Assembly: GCA_023129675.1 (NCBI GenBank)
Contig: JAGMBM010000068.1
Span: 1-17,386, forward strand
Source: Hadesarchaea archaeon
GTDB taxonomy: Archaea > Hadarchaeota > Hadarchaeia > Hadarchaeales > Hadarchaeaceae
Reading direction: 5' to 3'
Length of the DNA: 17,386 nt
Numbering within the stretch: the stretch's first letter is position 1; every line of letters starts with the position of its first letter. Shown here piece by piece: positions 1-6,873 of this stretch. The translations under genes and the position numbers were made by a program. A model generated the notes under the pieces. The model searched no databases. It had not been told where the DNA came from and saw only the letters and a program-made list of their open reading frames with translations.

Positions 1-108
1 TACGAATCGACGGGCTTTGCACAAAATAGATTTTCTGCACAAAAATCGGTTTCATCGCCCTAAATGATACTCAGCCCCCCTTTGAGGTTTACCTGTACTA
101 ACGGTCAA

Positions 109-143
109 GCCGGAGGTTAGCCCAAGGCTAGTCTTGCCCCGGC
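109..143 (-). other. Strong stem-loop, possible structured RNA or 3' end
   Basis: An outer 7-base arm (109-115 with 137-143) encloses an inner stem (117-123 with 126-131) with a very short loop. The outer stem pairs fully only when the minus strand is read: one position is G-U there but A-C on the plus strand, so any RNA would be minus-strand. It lies just downstream of the small membrane protein gene at 167-361, so it could stabilise or end that transcript. I could not match it to tRNA, SRP RNA or box C/D RNA. Confidence 0.35.
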
Positions 144-166
144 GATGGCATGACGCCTACTTGGAT

Positions 167-361
167 TCACTTTCCCCTGCTCAATAGCGCCACGAATAGG
201 GTGGCAAAGGTGGCAAATGCTCCAAAGATCGGGCTGACAATTGCCGCAATCGGGATACGGGTGGAGTTAGTGACGAGGTCAGGCGAAAATATGCTCGCGA
301 GTGCTACAGCCAGCCAGATGCCGACGACAGAGACAGCCACCCAAATAAGGTTTTCTCTCAT
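167..361 (-). CDS. Small two-helix membrane protein, family unknown
   Basis: A 64-residue protein. It has two hydrophobic segments (about residues 5-24 and 36-60) separated by a short polar loop with a Asn-Ser-Thr stretch, and ends in Ser-Arg-Gly-Lys. The start is the ATG at 361, because GGAGG lies about 7 bases before it and a TATA-like stretch lies about 40 bases before it. The same frame stays open much further upstream, but that part has no coherent protein character. I do not recognise the family. Similar short two-helix proteins are common as orphans in archaea. It stands alone, with no partner gene close by on the same strand. Confidence 0.6.
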   Translation of the reverse strand: MRENLIWVAVSVVGIWLAVALASIFSPDLVTNSTRIPIAAIVSPIFGAFATFATLFVALLSRGK

Positions 362-393
362 TTCAGATCCTCCTTGTCTCCTTTGAATCCTTG

Positions 394-408
394 ACATATA
401 ACTTAAAT
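394..408 (-). promoter_or_regulatory. TATA-like box for the small membrane protein gene
   Basis: Read on the minus strand, this AT-rich stretch contains TTTAAG followed by TTATATG. It lies 33-47 bases upstream of the ATG at 361, a normal position for an archaeal TATA box that gives a short 5' leader carrying GGAGG. Assignment rests on position and base composition only. Confidence 0.4.
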
Positions 409-535
409 GTTTGGTTAAAAGAATCGACGAAAGACTTTGAATTTTCACCATAAATTGAAAAATCCCCAAAAATTGAAGCTTACGGGTCAGCCCAATCATC
501 CTTCGAAGCTTATTAGAACAGCGACCGTTAGCTGA

Positions 536-760
536 AAGCAGCGAGATTTTTTCCGGAAATATCTGACCGCATGGAAGGAGGATAAGGAGCTGGTCAGGGA
601 GTTTGGTAAAGAATATAAAAGTTATCAGAAAAGAAGTCCCTATGTTCATCCCGAGGTGATTAGATTCCCGTTTGGTCGAGCTGAAATTAGGAGGTTTCAA
701 TGTGGTAGGACAAACCTACTTTGGATGGGAAAGGGAGTTTTGATTGGGTGTTATAAATAA
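536..760 (+). pseudogene. Remnant of isoprenylcysteine methyltransferase-like C terminus
   Basis: An open frame of 74 codons with no usable start codon: it runs straight on from an in-frame TGA at 533. Its first half reads WKEDKELVREFGKEYKSYQK followed by a Pro. This matches the conserved C-terminal tail of the ICMT / PEMT-like membrane methyltransferases (E-E-x-L-x-x-x-F-G-x-E-Y-x-x-Y-x-x-x-x-P), which sits after the last membrane helices and contributes to cofactor and substrate binding. The membrane helices expected before this tail are missing, and the 150 bases upstream show no hydrophobic coding in any frame. After about residue 40 the likeness fades. I infer a truncated gene remnant. 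The family assignment rests on one motif. Confidence 0.45.
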
Positions 761-761
761 T
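748..761 (+). promoter_or_regulatory. TATA-like box for the DUF1697-DUF167 pair
   Basis: TGTTATAAATAATG contains a near-ideal archaeal TATA element. It lies about 70 bases before the ATG at 829, so the transcript would start near 780 and carry a leader of roughly 50 bases. It overlaps the last codons of the methyltransferase remnant, which fits that remnant no longer being a functional gene. Confidence 0.4.
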
Positions 762-828
762 GAAAAATAACTCTAAACCCATCACTTGAAAAACTTGAAA
801 CCAGAATACGCATGCGCTAGTGAGTTTC

Positions 829-1119
829 ATGGAACAAAAATGGGAAGAAGGTATCGCGTTTGTGAGGGGAATCAATATTTTCAAGAATGCAAGAATAACA
901 CAAAAGAAAATGCTTGAATTGTGCAAAAAAGTTGAAAATCAGAACCTGAAGATTCTAAGAATTGTCAATGTAGATAATATCATTTTCAAAAAGAGTGGCG
1001 TGCACTACGCAACTGTGGGCTCGAAACTGGAGAAGATTCTCTCATCATATTTTGGGAGGAGAATTTATGTAACAACGAGAAGTATAAAAACAATCAGGTC
1101 TTTGTCATGGAAAGGATAA
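829..1119 (+). CDS. DUF1697 family protein, short form
   Basis: A protein of 96 residues from the ATG at 829; a GTG at 820 in the same frame would add three residues. It opens with IAFVRGINIFKNARI, which corresponds to the hallmark Y-x-A-x-L-R-G-I-N-V-x-G-x-N start of DUF1697, and goes on with the helix-strand pattern ending in VDNIIFKKSG (bacterial members: Q-S-G-N-V-x-F). Bacterial members are about 170-180 residues with two such halves; this one holds only the first half, then ends. The function of the family is unknown. The stop codon overlaps the next gene by 13 bases in another frame, so the two are probably co-translated. No strong ribosome binding site is visible, so the start is uncertain by a few codons. 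Confidence 0.65.
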   Translation: MEQKWEEGIAFVRGINIFKNARITQKKMLELCKKVENQNLKILRIVNVDNIIFKKSGVHYATVGSKLEKILSSYFGRRIYVTTRSIKTIRSLSWKG

Positions 1120-1334
1120 AAATAAAAGTAGTTCCAAATGCGAAGAGAAATGAAGTTTTCGAAGAAGGAGAGAGACTCAAGGTCTATGTAACCTCACCAC
1201 CCGTTGGAGGTAAGGCGAACAAAGCCGTAATTAAACTCTTGGCAGAGTTTTTTGAAGTAAAGAAGGGTGACGTCAAAATAATCAAAGGCGAAAGATCGAG
1301 AGAAAAAATTGTTGAAATTAGTGTAGAGAGATGA
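1107..1334 (+). CDS. DUF167 / UPF0235 (YggU-like) protein
   Basis: A 75-residue protein matching the small DUF167 family over its whole length. It has VVPNAKRNEV near residues 8-17, then LKVYVTSPPVGGKANKAVIKL (the P-P-x-x-G-K-A-N-x-A signature, about residues 24-44), then V-K-I-x-x-G-x-x-S-R-x-K near the end. These are the diagnostic motifs of YggU-type proteins, whose structure is known but whose biochemical role is not settled. The ATG at 1107 lies inside the end of the DUF1697 gene, 13 bases before that gene's last base, giving a two-gene unit. The length is slightly below the bacterial norm of about 95, as is usual in archaea. Confidence 0.9.
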   Translation: MERIKIKVVPNAKRNEVFEEGERLKVYVTSPPVGGKANKAVIKLLAEFFEVKKGDVKIIKGERSREKIVEISVER

Positions 1335-1448
1335 TTGTGCGAGTCAACCTATTGCAAAAGAGTGAAAAAGATATATCAAAAATTTAGTCCATTCTGCACT
1401 AGTAGGATTTTTAGTTGTTAGCCCGAATAAAAAAGCATCTTCGTTATT

Positions 1449-1467
1449 TCCAAGAGACCCTCTTGGA
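1449..1467. terminator. Perfect hairpin between convergent genes
   Basis: CCAAGAG and CTCTTGG are separated by ACC, giving a 7-base stem that an outer T-A pair extends to 8. It lies between the end of the DUF167 gene (1334) and the end of the minus-strand ORF at 1518. On the minus strand it is followed about 12 bases later by a run of six T. It may help end transcription from one or both sides. Archaeal termination depends mainly on T runs, so the hairpin itself may instead protect RNA ends. Confidence 0.35.
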
Positions 1468-1517
1468 GGATTTCCCCGTTTAAAAAACCTATCGCCTTCA
1501 ATATAGCGAAGTCTCAC

Positions 1518-1754
1518 TCACGCTCTCTTACGGAAATAAAGGCAAACATACTTGGGGAGTTCGTACGCTTTGCCGAAATATTCCACCACAAAGGAGGGCA
1601 CGCCGAACCCCAGCGGGATGGAGAGGGCTATCCCCAGAATTGCCGCTACGCCCGAAAATGAGAGATGATAAACAAATACGGCGATACATATAAAAAATAC
1701 ATGAAAAAAGTTCGCTGGAGATTTATACCAAGGGTTATCTAAACGGCGGAGCAA
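1518..1754 (-). CDS. Possible small membrane protein, start uncertain
   Basis: An open frame of 78 codons from a TTG at 1754. It encodes one or two hydrophobic segments (about residues 16-34 and 36-56, rich in Ile, Ala, Phe and Gly) and a basic tail ending in FRKRA. That layout is believable for a small membrane protein with a cytosolic positive end. Against it: no ribosome binding site precedes the TTG, no better start lies downstream, and the first 15 codons overlap the promoter region of the plus-strand gene at 1777. I do not recognise a family. It may be a real orphan gene whose start I cannot find, or a chance frame. Confidence 0.35.
   Translation of the reverse strand: MLRRLDNPWYKSPANFFHVFFICIAVFVYHLSFSGVAAILGIALSIPLGFGVPSFVVEYFGKAYELPKYVCLYFRKRA
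1722..1729 (+). promoter_or_regulatory. TATA-like box for the gene at 1777
   Basis: TTTATACC lies about 50 bases upstream of the GTG at 1777, so transcription would begin around 1750. The leader would include the GGAGGT at 1765-1770, which is placed 6 bases before the GTG. Confidence 0.45.
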
Positions 1755-1776
1755 TTTTAATCAAGGAGGTTCCAGC

Positions 1777-2481
1777 GTGGGGCAAGCTGAAATTCGAAGA
1801 TTGCGAGCTGACCGACGTGCATCCGCCCCGACGCTCGCGGTCTTCACCATTTTTGTAATCCTCTGCGCGAGCGTGGCGATAGTTACCTTTCAGTCGCTGG
1901 AGGAGCGGAGCGTTTCGGCGATCATCTTGGAGAGCGCAGCCGATGTGGTTCGCGCTACAGCATCGCAGGTTGGGAGCGAGCTGAACTCGGCGCTCGAGAG
2001 CTCGATAGCTGCCGCGATGTACGATGTCGGCTTGAGAGGGGGCACCCGCGAGCAAGTGGAGCAGTGCGTTCGTGAATATTTGAACACGCACATTTCCGGC
2101 ATCAACGCTTATCCTCGCCCAAATCTCACGGTTGTGGTGCCGCCGTGCGACGAAAACTCGCTTGCGTTGGATTGGTTACCGGATGGGGGTATTCGAGCGC
2201 GCGGTTACATCGATGCCCGATTCGAGCACGTGATGGGCCCCAGGGCATTCGGGCTGGGTCTGCGAGTGGTATCCCGCCCGAGGTTCGAGCGGATAAAGCA
2301 CGTGGCCGAGCTATCTGTAGAGCTGGCGGCGGGCGCGGCGAGCCTTGAGGAGCTGGAGCGAGCGCTCAACGAGAACTATGCGTGCGAGGGACTTGCAGTG
2401 GAGCTGGAGAATGAGGATGACATGATCTCCGTGACGGTGCAAGACACCTTCGGGGCTCGGGGAGTGCTCGTCCCACAGTAG
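1777..2481 (+). CDS. Pilin-like / secreted protein with N-terminal anchor
   Basis: A 234-residue protein starting at the GTG at 1777, with GGAGGT 6 bases before it. A basic N terminus (RRLRADRR) is followed by one membrane helix (about residues 18-39), then a long amphipathic helix rich in Ala, Ser and Glu (about 45-85), a C-x(n)-C pair (residues 97 and 124), and a mixed strand region ending without another helix. This is the layout of archaeal type-IV-pilin-like or flagellin-associated surface proteins, with the C-terminal part outside the cell. No classical class III signal peptide cleavage site is obvious. It faces the two minus-strand genes at 2488-3838, which have the same architecture, with 6 bases between the stop codons. 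The three probably belong together, though no secretion ATPase gene is in view. Confidence 0.6.
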   Translation: MGQAEIRRLRADRRASAPTLAVFTIFVILCASVAIVTFQSLEERSVSAIILESAADVVRATASQVGSELNSALESSIAAAMYDVGLRGGTREQVEQCVREYLNTHISGINAYPRPNLTVVVPPCDENSLALDWLPDGGIRARGYIDARFEHVMGPRAFGLGLRVVSRPRFERIKHVAELSVELAAGAASLEELERALNENYACEGLAVELENEDDMISVTVQDTFGARGVLVPQ

Positions 2482-2487
2482 TCCCGT

Positions 2488-3483
2488 CTAAACCAAGGCT
2501 TCGAGTTCGGGTTCCGATTGAAAGACAAAGCCAGGAGTATTTTCCGCGTGCCACCAAGGCCCAGTCTGATAGTGAATGACATAATTTTCCCACTCGACCC
2601 GCCAAGTGGGGTAGCTCGAGACGTTGGTCGTTACGGCAGCAGCTCGGACTAAAGCATCGCTTGGGATCGCGACGGTGGAGTTGTCGCTCGTGCGCCTCCA
2701 GGTTCGCGAGCGGAGATATCTCAGCGCCTGCGAGGGCGAGTAGAGCCACCCGCTCGAGTAGGCATTTTCTGAGCTGGGGCAGGGGACAGCACCCGTGAGT
2801 TCCCCAGCGTAGTTTTCGATGTTTGAAATAATCCAAGCGTTATCGACGAGCCCGACGTTTTCCTCATTTTCGTACCCTTGAACGCGGAGAAGGATTGAAC
2901 CGGCACGAACGAGTATCGAGTTGCCGCTCTCCCACTCGTATGCGTCGATGTCCTGGGATACGTCGAAGTAAGCAGCGATGATCGCCGTTGCCTCGCGCTG
3001 ATTTTCGCGCGCGAAATAGTAAAACTCCGGTGGCTCGCCCGAAGGTGTTGGGAAGATGTTTTCAGGTGGTACTTCGATCGGGGAGGCGCTCACCACCACC
3101 ACTTCGCCCGAACGCATGAAGTAAACCCTCCCTCCGGGGGCGAAGCCTCTGTTCTCCACCTGCAGCCCGACGTTTGCGACGGTCCAGTAGCTTTCGCCTT
3201 CCCCAGTTCCATCGGTTATCCACACGGTGAAGGTCGAACGGTTCTCGTCGATCTCAAGTTCATAGTTTGAACCAGCCAATCGCGAGGGCAGGTCGAGGGT
3301 GAGCTGCTCCCCCGGGAGGACCGAGGAACAGGTTCGGGCGAGGTCGTCCGCGAGCGCCTGGGCTTGGGCACCGACTTCGAACTCCCGCTGTTTTGTCAGT
3401 TGCATGAAGAAGACCCCCGCGAGCAGGATAGCCATGAGGATTCCGAAGAGCAGGTAAAATGGCAACTCATGGGCGTCAGACAC
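2488..3483 (-). CDS. Pilin-like / secreted protein, Trp- and Tyr-rich C terminus
   Basis: A 331-residue protein starting at a GTG whose bases overlap the end of the upstream gene (shared GTGTCTGA). It has one membrane helix near the start (about residues 8-28), a predicted helix with QAQALADDLARTCSSVLPG, then a long beta-rich part containing Asn-x-Ser/Thr sites and a region dense in aromatic residues (WRVEWENYVIHYQTGPWWH near 294-312). The start of the mature part (helix, then L-x-L-D-L-P-S, then Y-E-L-x-x-x-E-N) repeats the pattern seen in the gene before it (F-D-I-V-V-P-S, then C-E-L-x-x-x-E-N), so the two look like distant relatives. It is probably an exported surface protein of the pilin-like type. 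No named family is recognised. Confidence 0.6.
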   Translation of the reverse strand: MSDAHELPFYLLFGILMAILLAGVFFMQLTKQREFEVGAQAQALADDLARTCSSVLPGEQLTLDLPSRLAGSNYELEIDENRSTFTVWITDGTGEGESYWTVANVGLQVENRGFAPGGRVYFMRSGEVVVVSASPIEVPPENIFPTPSGEPPEFYYFARENQREATAIIAAYFDVSQDIDAYEWESGNSILVRAGSILLRVQGYENEENVGLVDNAWIISNIENYAGELTGAVPCPSSENAYSSGWLYSPSQALRYLRSRTWRRTSDNSTVAIPSDALVRAAAVTTNVSSYPTWRVEWENYVIHYQTGPWWHAENTPGFVFQSEPELEALV

Positions 3484-3838
3484 TTACCGCCACCCCGTTT
3501 TCCGTGCGCTCGATCGTGAGCCTTATTTGTTGTCCGCTGAGCGCTGGCCCGCTTACCGCGATGCCCGCGTCAAAATTTTCCTGTACTTCCCCAATTACGA
3601 TTACCACCGAGTTTTCCTCGAATAGGAGTTCGCAGTTAGAGGGCACCACGATGTCGAAGGGGAAGGAAGCCCCAACGTCCTGGTTTGCTAGGAGCTTCAT
3701 CTGCTGCGCGAGCTGCTCGGCTTGGCGCCTGAAGTTGGCTTCAGCACTCCCGCTCTGATATTGTAGGTAGAGGGAGGCAAAGATCGAGAGGAAAATCGCG
3801 GCGAAGATCACACTTGCAAGGGTTCGGAGGGCCACCAT
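3476..3838 (-). CDS. Small pilin-like membrane-anchored protein
   Basis: A 120-residue protein starting at the ATG at 3838, with AGGA 7 bases upstream. It has one membrane helix (about residues 6-26), then a Gln/Ala-rich amphipathic helix (NFRRQAEQLAQQMKLLANQ), a conserved-looking F-D-I-V-V-P-S-N-C-E-L segment, and a short beta-rich end. It is the first gene of a two-gene minus-strand unit and overlaps the larger pilin-like gene by 8 bases, which suggests coupled translation and joint assembly. The helix plus short globular head resembles minor pilins or pseudopilins of archaeal type IV systems. A prepilin peptidase site is not clear, so this is an architecture-based call. Confidence 0.6.
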   Translation of the reverse strand: MVALRTLASVIFAAIFLSIFASLYLQYQSGSAEANFRRQAEQLAQQMKLLANQDVGASFPFDIVVPSNCELLFEENSVVIVIGEVQENFDAGIAVSGPALSGQQIRLTIERTENGVAVSV

Positions 3839-3880
3839 GCGATCGTCCTATTGTTTCATTTGGGGCTTGGACCAAAAGGA

Positions 3881-3890
3881 TTTAAACGGC
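3881..3890 (-). promoter_or_regulatory. TATA-like box for the minus-strand pilin-like pair
   Basis: CGTTTAAATC on the minus strand, 43-52 bases before the ATG at 3838. It shares the 138-base divergent gap with the moeA operon promoter. Confidence 0.45.
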
Positions 3891-3924
3891 ACCCAACCTT
3901 CTCCTTAGAGTTAAATGTTCACGT

Positions 3925-3934
3925 TTAATTTAGC
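3925..3934 (+). promoter_or_regulatory. TATA-like box for the moeA operon
   Basis: GTTTAATTTA is placed 43-52 bases before the ATG at 3977. A second AT-rich stretch (AAACTTAAAG near 3940) is an alternative that would give a nearly leaderless transcript. No ribosome binding site is visible before the moeA ATG, which favours the leaderless reading. Confidence 0.35.
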
Positions 3935-3976
3935 AGTAAACTTAAAGCCCAGCACTTAATTGATTATCAGATTCGA

Positions 3977-5221
3977 ATGTCGAGCTTTTTGCGCGTAGCG
4001 ACGATCGAGGAGGCTCGTGCGACGCTTGAAAAACGCTGGAGGCCCCGTCCGCGCGAAGTTGAAGTGCCGCTGGATGAGACCACTGGGCGGGTGCTGGCTG
4101 AGGATGTCGTCTCCAGGATAGATGTTCCACCATTCGATCGCGCTGCATTCGATGGCTATGCGGTTCGCGCTGCAGACACATTTGGCGCAGGGGAGGAATC
4201 GCCCATCAAACTCACCCGGGTGGGTAGCGTGCGCGCAGGCGAGTGGCCGAAGTTTAAGATAATGAGAAGGCAGTGTGCCGAGATTGATACCGGTGCGCCC
4301 GTGCCGAAAGGCGCGAACGCTGTGGTAATGCTCGAACACTCGACGGCAAGCGCAAAGGTCGTTCGGGTTTTCCGTGCAGTTGCCCCCGGGGAGAACATTG
4401 CCGAGCGAGGTTCGGAGATCAAACGTGGAACGAAGGTTTTGAAAGCGGGGAAAATGATAACTCCCCAAACGCTCGGGACGATCGCGGCAATCGGAAGAAA
4501 ACGCGTCAAAGTATACTCGCCCCCCAAAGTCGCGGTGGTATCGAGCGGCGTCGAGCTGGTCGGCGCGGGTTCCCCGCTCAAGCGAGGCAAGATCTACGAT
4601 GTCAACGGCCCGGCGATTTGTCGAGCCGTCGAGCTTTGCGGGGGCGAGGCCAGCTACCTCGGCATCGCGAGGGATGAGCCCCACAGCCTGGCGACTCTTC
4701 TCAAAAGAGGGCTGGCCATTTGCGATGTGGTCGTGCTCTCGGGTGGATCCTCGGCCGGTGCAGGCGATGTTGCGCCGAGCGTCGTCGATGGTCTCGGCAA
4801 CCCCGGAGTTTTGGTCCATGGGCTGGCACTCAGGCCCGGCAAACCCACATTCGTGGCTGTCGTGCGGGGCAAACCAATCTTCGGCCTCCCGGGGTATCCA
4901 GTCTCCGCGCTAATGGTCTTCGATCAGCTGGTCGCGCCCTACCTGCGGCGTCTGAGCGGCCTGCTTCCAGCGGAGCGAGCGAGGGTTCGAGTGAAGCTGA
5001 CGTTAAAAATCCTCTCGGCGCGAGGGAGGCGGGAGCTCGTGCCCGTGAAGCTCGTTCGAAGGGGGCGGGAATTTTACGCCAACCCCCTCCTGAAGGGCTC
5101 GGGTGCTATAACTGCGCTTTCGCTCGCGGATGGATACATAGACGTGCCGCTCGAGCGGGAAATCGTTGGGGAGGGAGAGATCGTAGAGGTTAACTTGTTT
5201 GGAGGTGTTGGGGCTGCTTAG
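3977..5221 (+). CDS. moeA: Molybdopterin molybdenumtransferase MoeA
   Basis: 414 residues, the full length for MoeA without an extra C-terminal PBP-like domain. MoeA inserts molybdate (or tungstate) into adenylylated molybdopterin, the last step of basic cofactor synthesis, in the cytosol. Visible motifs are PPFDRAAFDGYAV (residues 51-63), EIDTGAPVPKGANAVVM (102-118), the MoCF-type core with SSGVELV (189-195), YDVNGPAI (207-214), the loop SGGSSAGAGD (255-264), GLALRPGKPT (282-291) and GLPGYPVSA (303-311). A C-terminal beta domain follows (about 335-410). The loop SGGSSAGAGD is the archaeal form of the bacterial SGGVSVGDYD. It is the first gene of the moeA-mobB-moaA-truA operon, and its end overlaps mobB by 23 bases. 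Confidence 0.95.
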   Translation: MSSFLRVATIEEARATLEKRWRPRPREVEVPLDETTGRVLAEDVVSRIDVPPFDRAAFDGYAVRAADTFGAGEESPIKLTRVGSVRAGEWPKFKIMRRQCAEIDTGAPVPKGANAVVMLEHSTASAKVVRVFRAVAPGENIAERGSEIKRGTKVLKAGKMITPQTLGTIAAIGRKRVKVYSPPKVAVVSSGVELVGAGSPLKRGKIYDVNGPAICRAVELCGGEASYLGIARDEPHSLATLLKRGLAICDVVVLSGGSSAGAGDVAPSVVDGLGNPGVLVHGLALRPGKPTFVAVVRGKPIFGLPGYPVSALMVFDQLVAPYLRRLSGLLPAERARVRVKLTLKILSARGRRELVPVKLVRRGREFYANPLLKGSGAITALSLADGYIDVPLEREIVGEGEIVEVNLFGGVGAA

Positions 5222-5948
5222 AACGGTAGCGATAGTGGGCTACAAAAAAAGAGGTAAGACCAAAATAGTTGAGGGCTTGGTCCGAGAACTCAAAAATCGG
5301 GGCCATCAGGTTGGCACGATAAAGCACGTTCCTGAGAAAAAATTCACAGTTGATCGGCGCGGTAGTGACACATGGCGTCACGCTCAAGCTGGAGCCAATC
5401 CTGTAGTATGCATTAGCCCTGGGGAAGTTGCAGTCCTGAGGAAACGTCGAGCAAAGCTAGAGGAAATCCTCCGAGAATTTAGTGTGGTTGATTTTGTCGT
5501 GCTGGAGGGTTTCAAGGGGTCTGAAATCATTGCAAAAGTTATCGTGGCGCGTAATGAATCGGAGGCCTCTGAGCTAACTGACGATTTAACCATTGGATTC
5601 ATTGGGCATGGTGTAGGAAAACAGCCAGTTCTTAAGCTATGTGATTTCAAGGCGCTTGCAAATCTCGTTGAACAAAGGGCTACTCCACTCGTAGGGGGTC
5701 TCGACTGTGGGGAATGTGGGTTTCCAAGTTGCAAAGATTTTATTGTGGCGGTGCTGAAGGGGCGAGCTGCCCCTGACGGCTGCAGAGCTCTCAAGGGGCG
5801 CGTTTCCCTGATCGTCGACGGTAGGAAGGTTCCCCTTAAGTCCTTTATGCAGGACTTGGTCGCTGGGGTCATAGCTGGGATGCTTTCCTCCATGAAGGGG
5901 GCCGAAGGAGAAAACATCGAGTTGAAGGTGTCTGGACATGCGAGATAG
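5199..5948 (+). CDS. mobB: MobB-like GTPase fused to a 4Fe-4S domain
   Basis: 249 residues. The N-terminal half is a MobB P-loop domain: VGYKKRGKTK (Walker A, residues 13-22), TIKHVPEKKFTVDRRGSDTWRH (40-61, the MobB signature with conserved His, Asp and Trp) and VLEGFKGS (101-108). MobB assists formation of the dinucleotide form of the molybdenum cofactor. The second part carries Cys170, Cys173, Cys178 and Cys195 (C-x2-C-x4-C-x16-C), the spacing of the small 4Fe-4S (Fes) domain, and then a short C-terminal segment with VDGRKVPL. This fusion is known from methanogens and related archaea. The TTG at 5199 is chosen because GAGGT lies 8 bases before it; TTG at 5208 is a possible alternative. It overlaps moeA by 23 bases and moaA by 11. 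Confidence 0.9.
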   Translation: MEVLGLLRTVAIVGYKKRGKTKIVEGLVRELKNRGHQVGTIKHVPEKKFTVDRRGSDTWRHAQAGANPVVCISPGEVAVLRKRRAKLEEILREFSVVDFVVLEGFKGSEIIAKVIVARNESEASELTDDLTIGFIGHGVGKQPVLKLCDFKALANLVEQRATPLVGGLDCGECGFPSCKDFIVAVLKGRAAPDGCRALKGRVSLIVDGRKVPLKSFMQDLVAGVIAGMLSSMKGAEGENIELKVSGHAR

Positions 5949-6873
5949 ATGGGGAAGGCCAGTTATCGGTCTGAGGATTTCGGTTACCAACGAGTGCAAT
6001 TTGAACTGTTTTTACTGCCACCACGAAGGCTGCTTGAACGACTCCCGTCGGATGTCGCCCCAAGAGATTGAAAAAATAGTTGAGGTTGGCACGGAATTCG
6101 GGATAAGGAAAATCAAGTTGACGGGCGGAGAACCGCTTGTGCGGGAAGACATTGTCGACATAGTTGCAGCTATAACTAAACCTAAAATCGAAGAGGTCTC
6201 CATGACCACAAACGGCACCTTGCTAGCAAAAATTGCCGCTGAACTCGCTGATGCTGGGCTCAACCGCGTCAACATCAGTTTGGACACGCTTGATGAAACA
6301 ACTTACGAACGAATAACGGGAAGGAAGCTGCTACATGAGGTGCTCGAGGGCATCGATGCTGCCCTCGCCGCTGATTTAACACCGGTGAAGCTAAACATGG
6401 TCCTGCTGGCCGGGGTAAACGAACACGAGGTCGAACGAATGATCACCTATACATCAGAGCGCGGCATCATCGTACAACTCATCGAATTGCTCGATGCGGG
6501 TGGAAAAAATTTCACCACTTATCACCGTAACCTAGACGACATAGAGCAAAGCCTTCGGGAGCGAGCGGTAGCGGTTCGGACCCGACGCTCGATGCAGGCG
6601 CGCAGAAAATATATCTTGCCGGGCGGTGAGGTTGAGGTCGTCAAGCCGATGCACAACTCCGAGTTCTGCATGCACTGCACCCGCCTGCGCCTGACTCCCG
6701 ATGGCCACCTTAAGCCATGCTTGATGCGCAATGACAACCTCGTTGACTTGCTTCCCCACATCGGTGCGGGTGACCTCGAGGGGGCCCGCAAGGCGTTCGC
6801 CGAAGCCATCGCGCGGCGGGAGCCGTATTTTAAGGGTGCAGCTCGTGAGATATGCGTTCCTCGTAGCGTATGA
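5938..6873 (+). CDS. moaA: GTP 3',8-cyclase MoaA (radical SAM)
   Basis: 311 residues. MoaA converts GTP to 3',8-cyclo-GTP, the first step of molybdopterin synthesis, using two iron-sulfur clusters. The radical SAM cluster motif CNLNCFYC is at residues 20-27 (Cys20, Cys24, Cys27). LTGGEP (61-66) and MTTNGTLL (89-96) bind S-adenosylmethionine, and NISLDTLDE (112-120) is the usual MoaA strand. The second cluster is held by Cys244, Cys247 and Cys261 (FCMHCTRLRLTPDG...PC). The normal C-terminal Gly-Gly tail of bacterial MoaA is absent; the protein ends in ...CVPRSV. The ATG at 5938 lies inside the end of mobB, and truA begins inside this gene, so translation is probably coupled throughout. The partner MoaC is not in the window. 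Confidence 0.95.
   Translation: MRDRWGRPVIGLRISVTNECNLNCFYCHHEGCLNDSRRMSPQEIEKIVEVGTEFGIRKIKLTGGEPLVREDIVDIVAAITKPKIEEVSMTTNGTLLAKIAAELADAGLNRVNISLDTLDETTYERITGRKLLHEVLEGIDAALAADLTPVKLNMVLLAGVNEHEVERMITYTSERGIIVQLIELLDAGGKNFTTYHRNLDDIEQSLRERAVAVRTRRSMQARRKYILPGGEVEVVKPMHNSEFCMHCTRLRLTPDGHLKPCLMRNDNLVDLLPHIGAGDLEGARKAFAEAIARREPYFKGAAREICVPRSV

Noticed and set aside
150..386. Plus-strand ORF of 78 codons
   Set aside because: It is antisense to the small two-helix membrane protein, which has a good ribosome binding site; no binding site here.
3956..4819. Long minus-strand ORF of 287 codons opposite moeA
   Set aside because: Antisense shadow of a certain gene; the protein has no recognisable motif or hydrophobic pattern.
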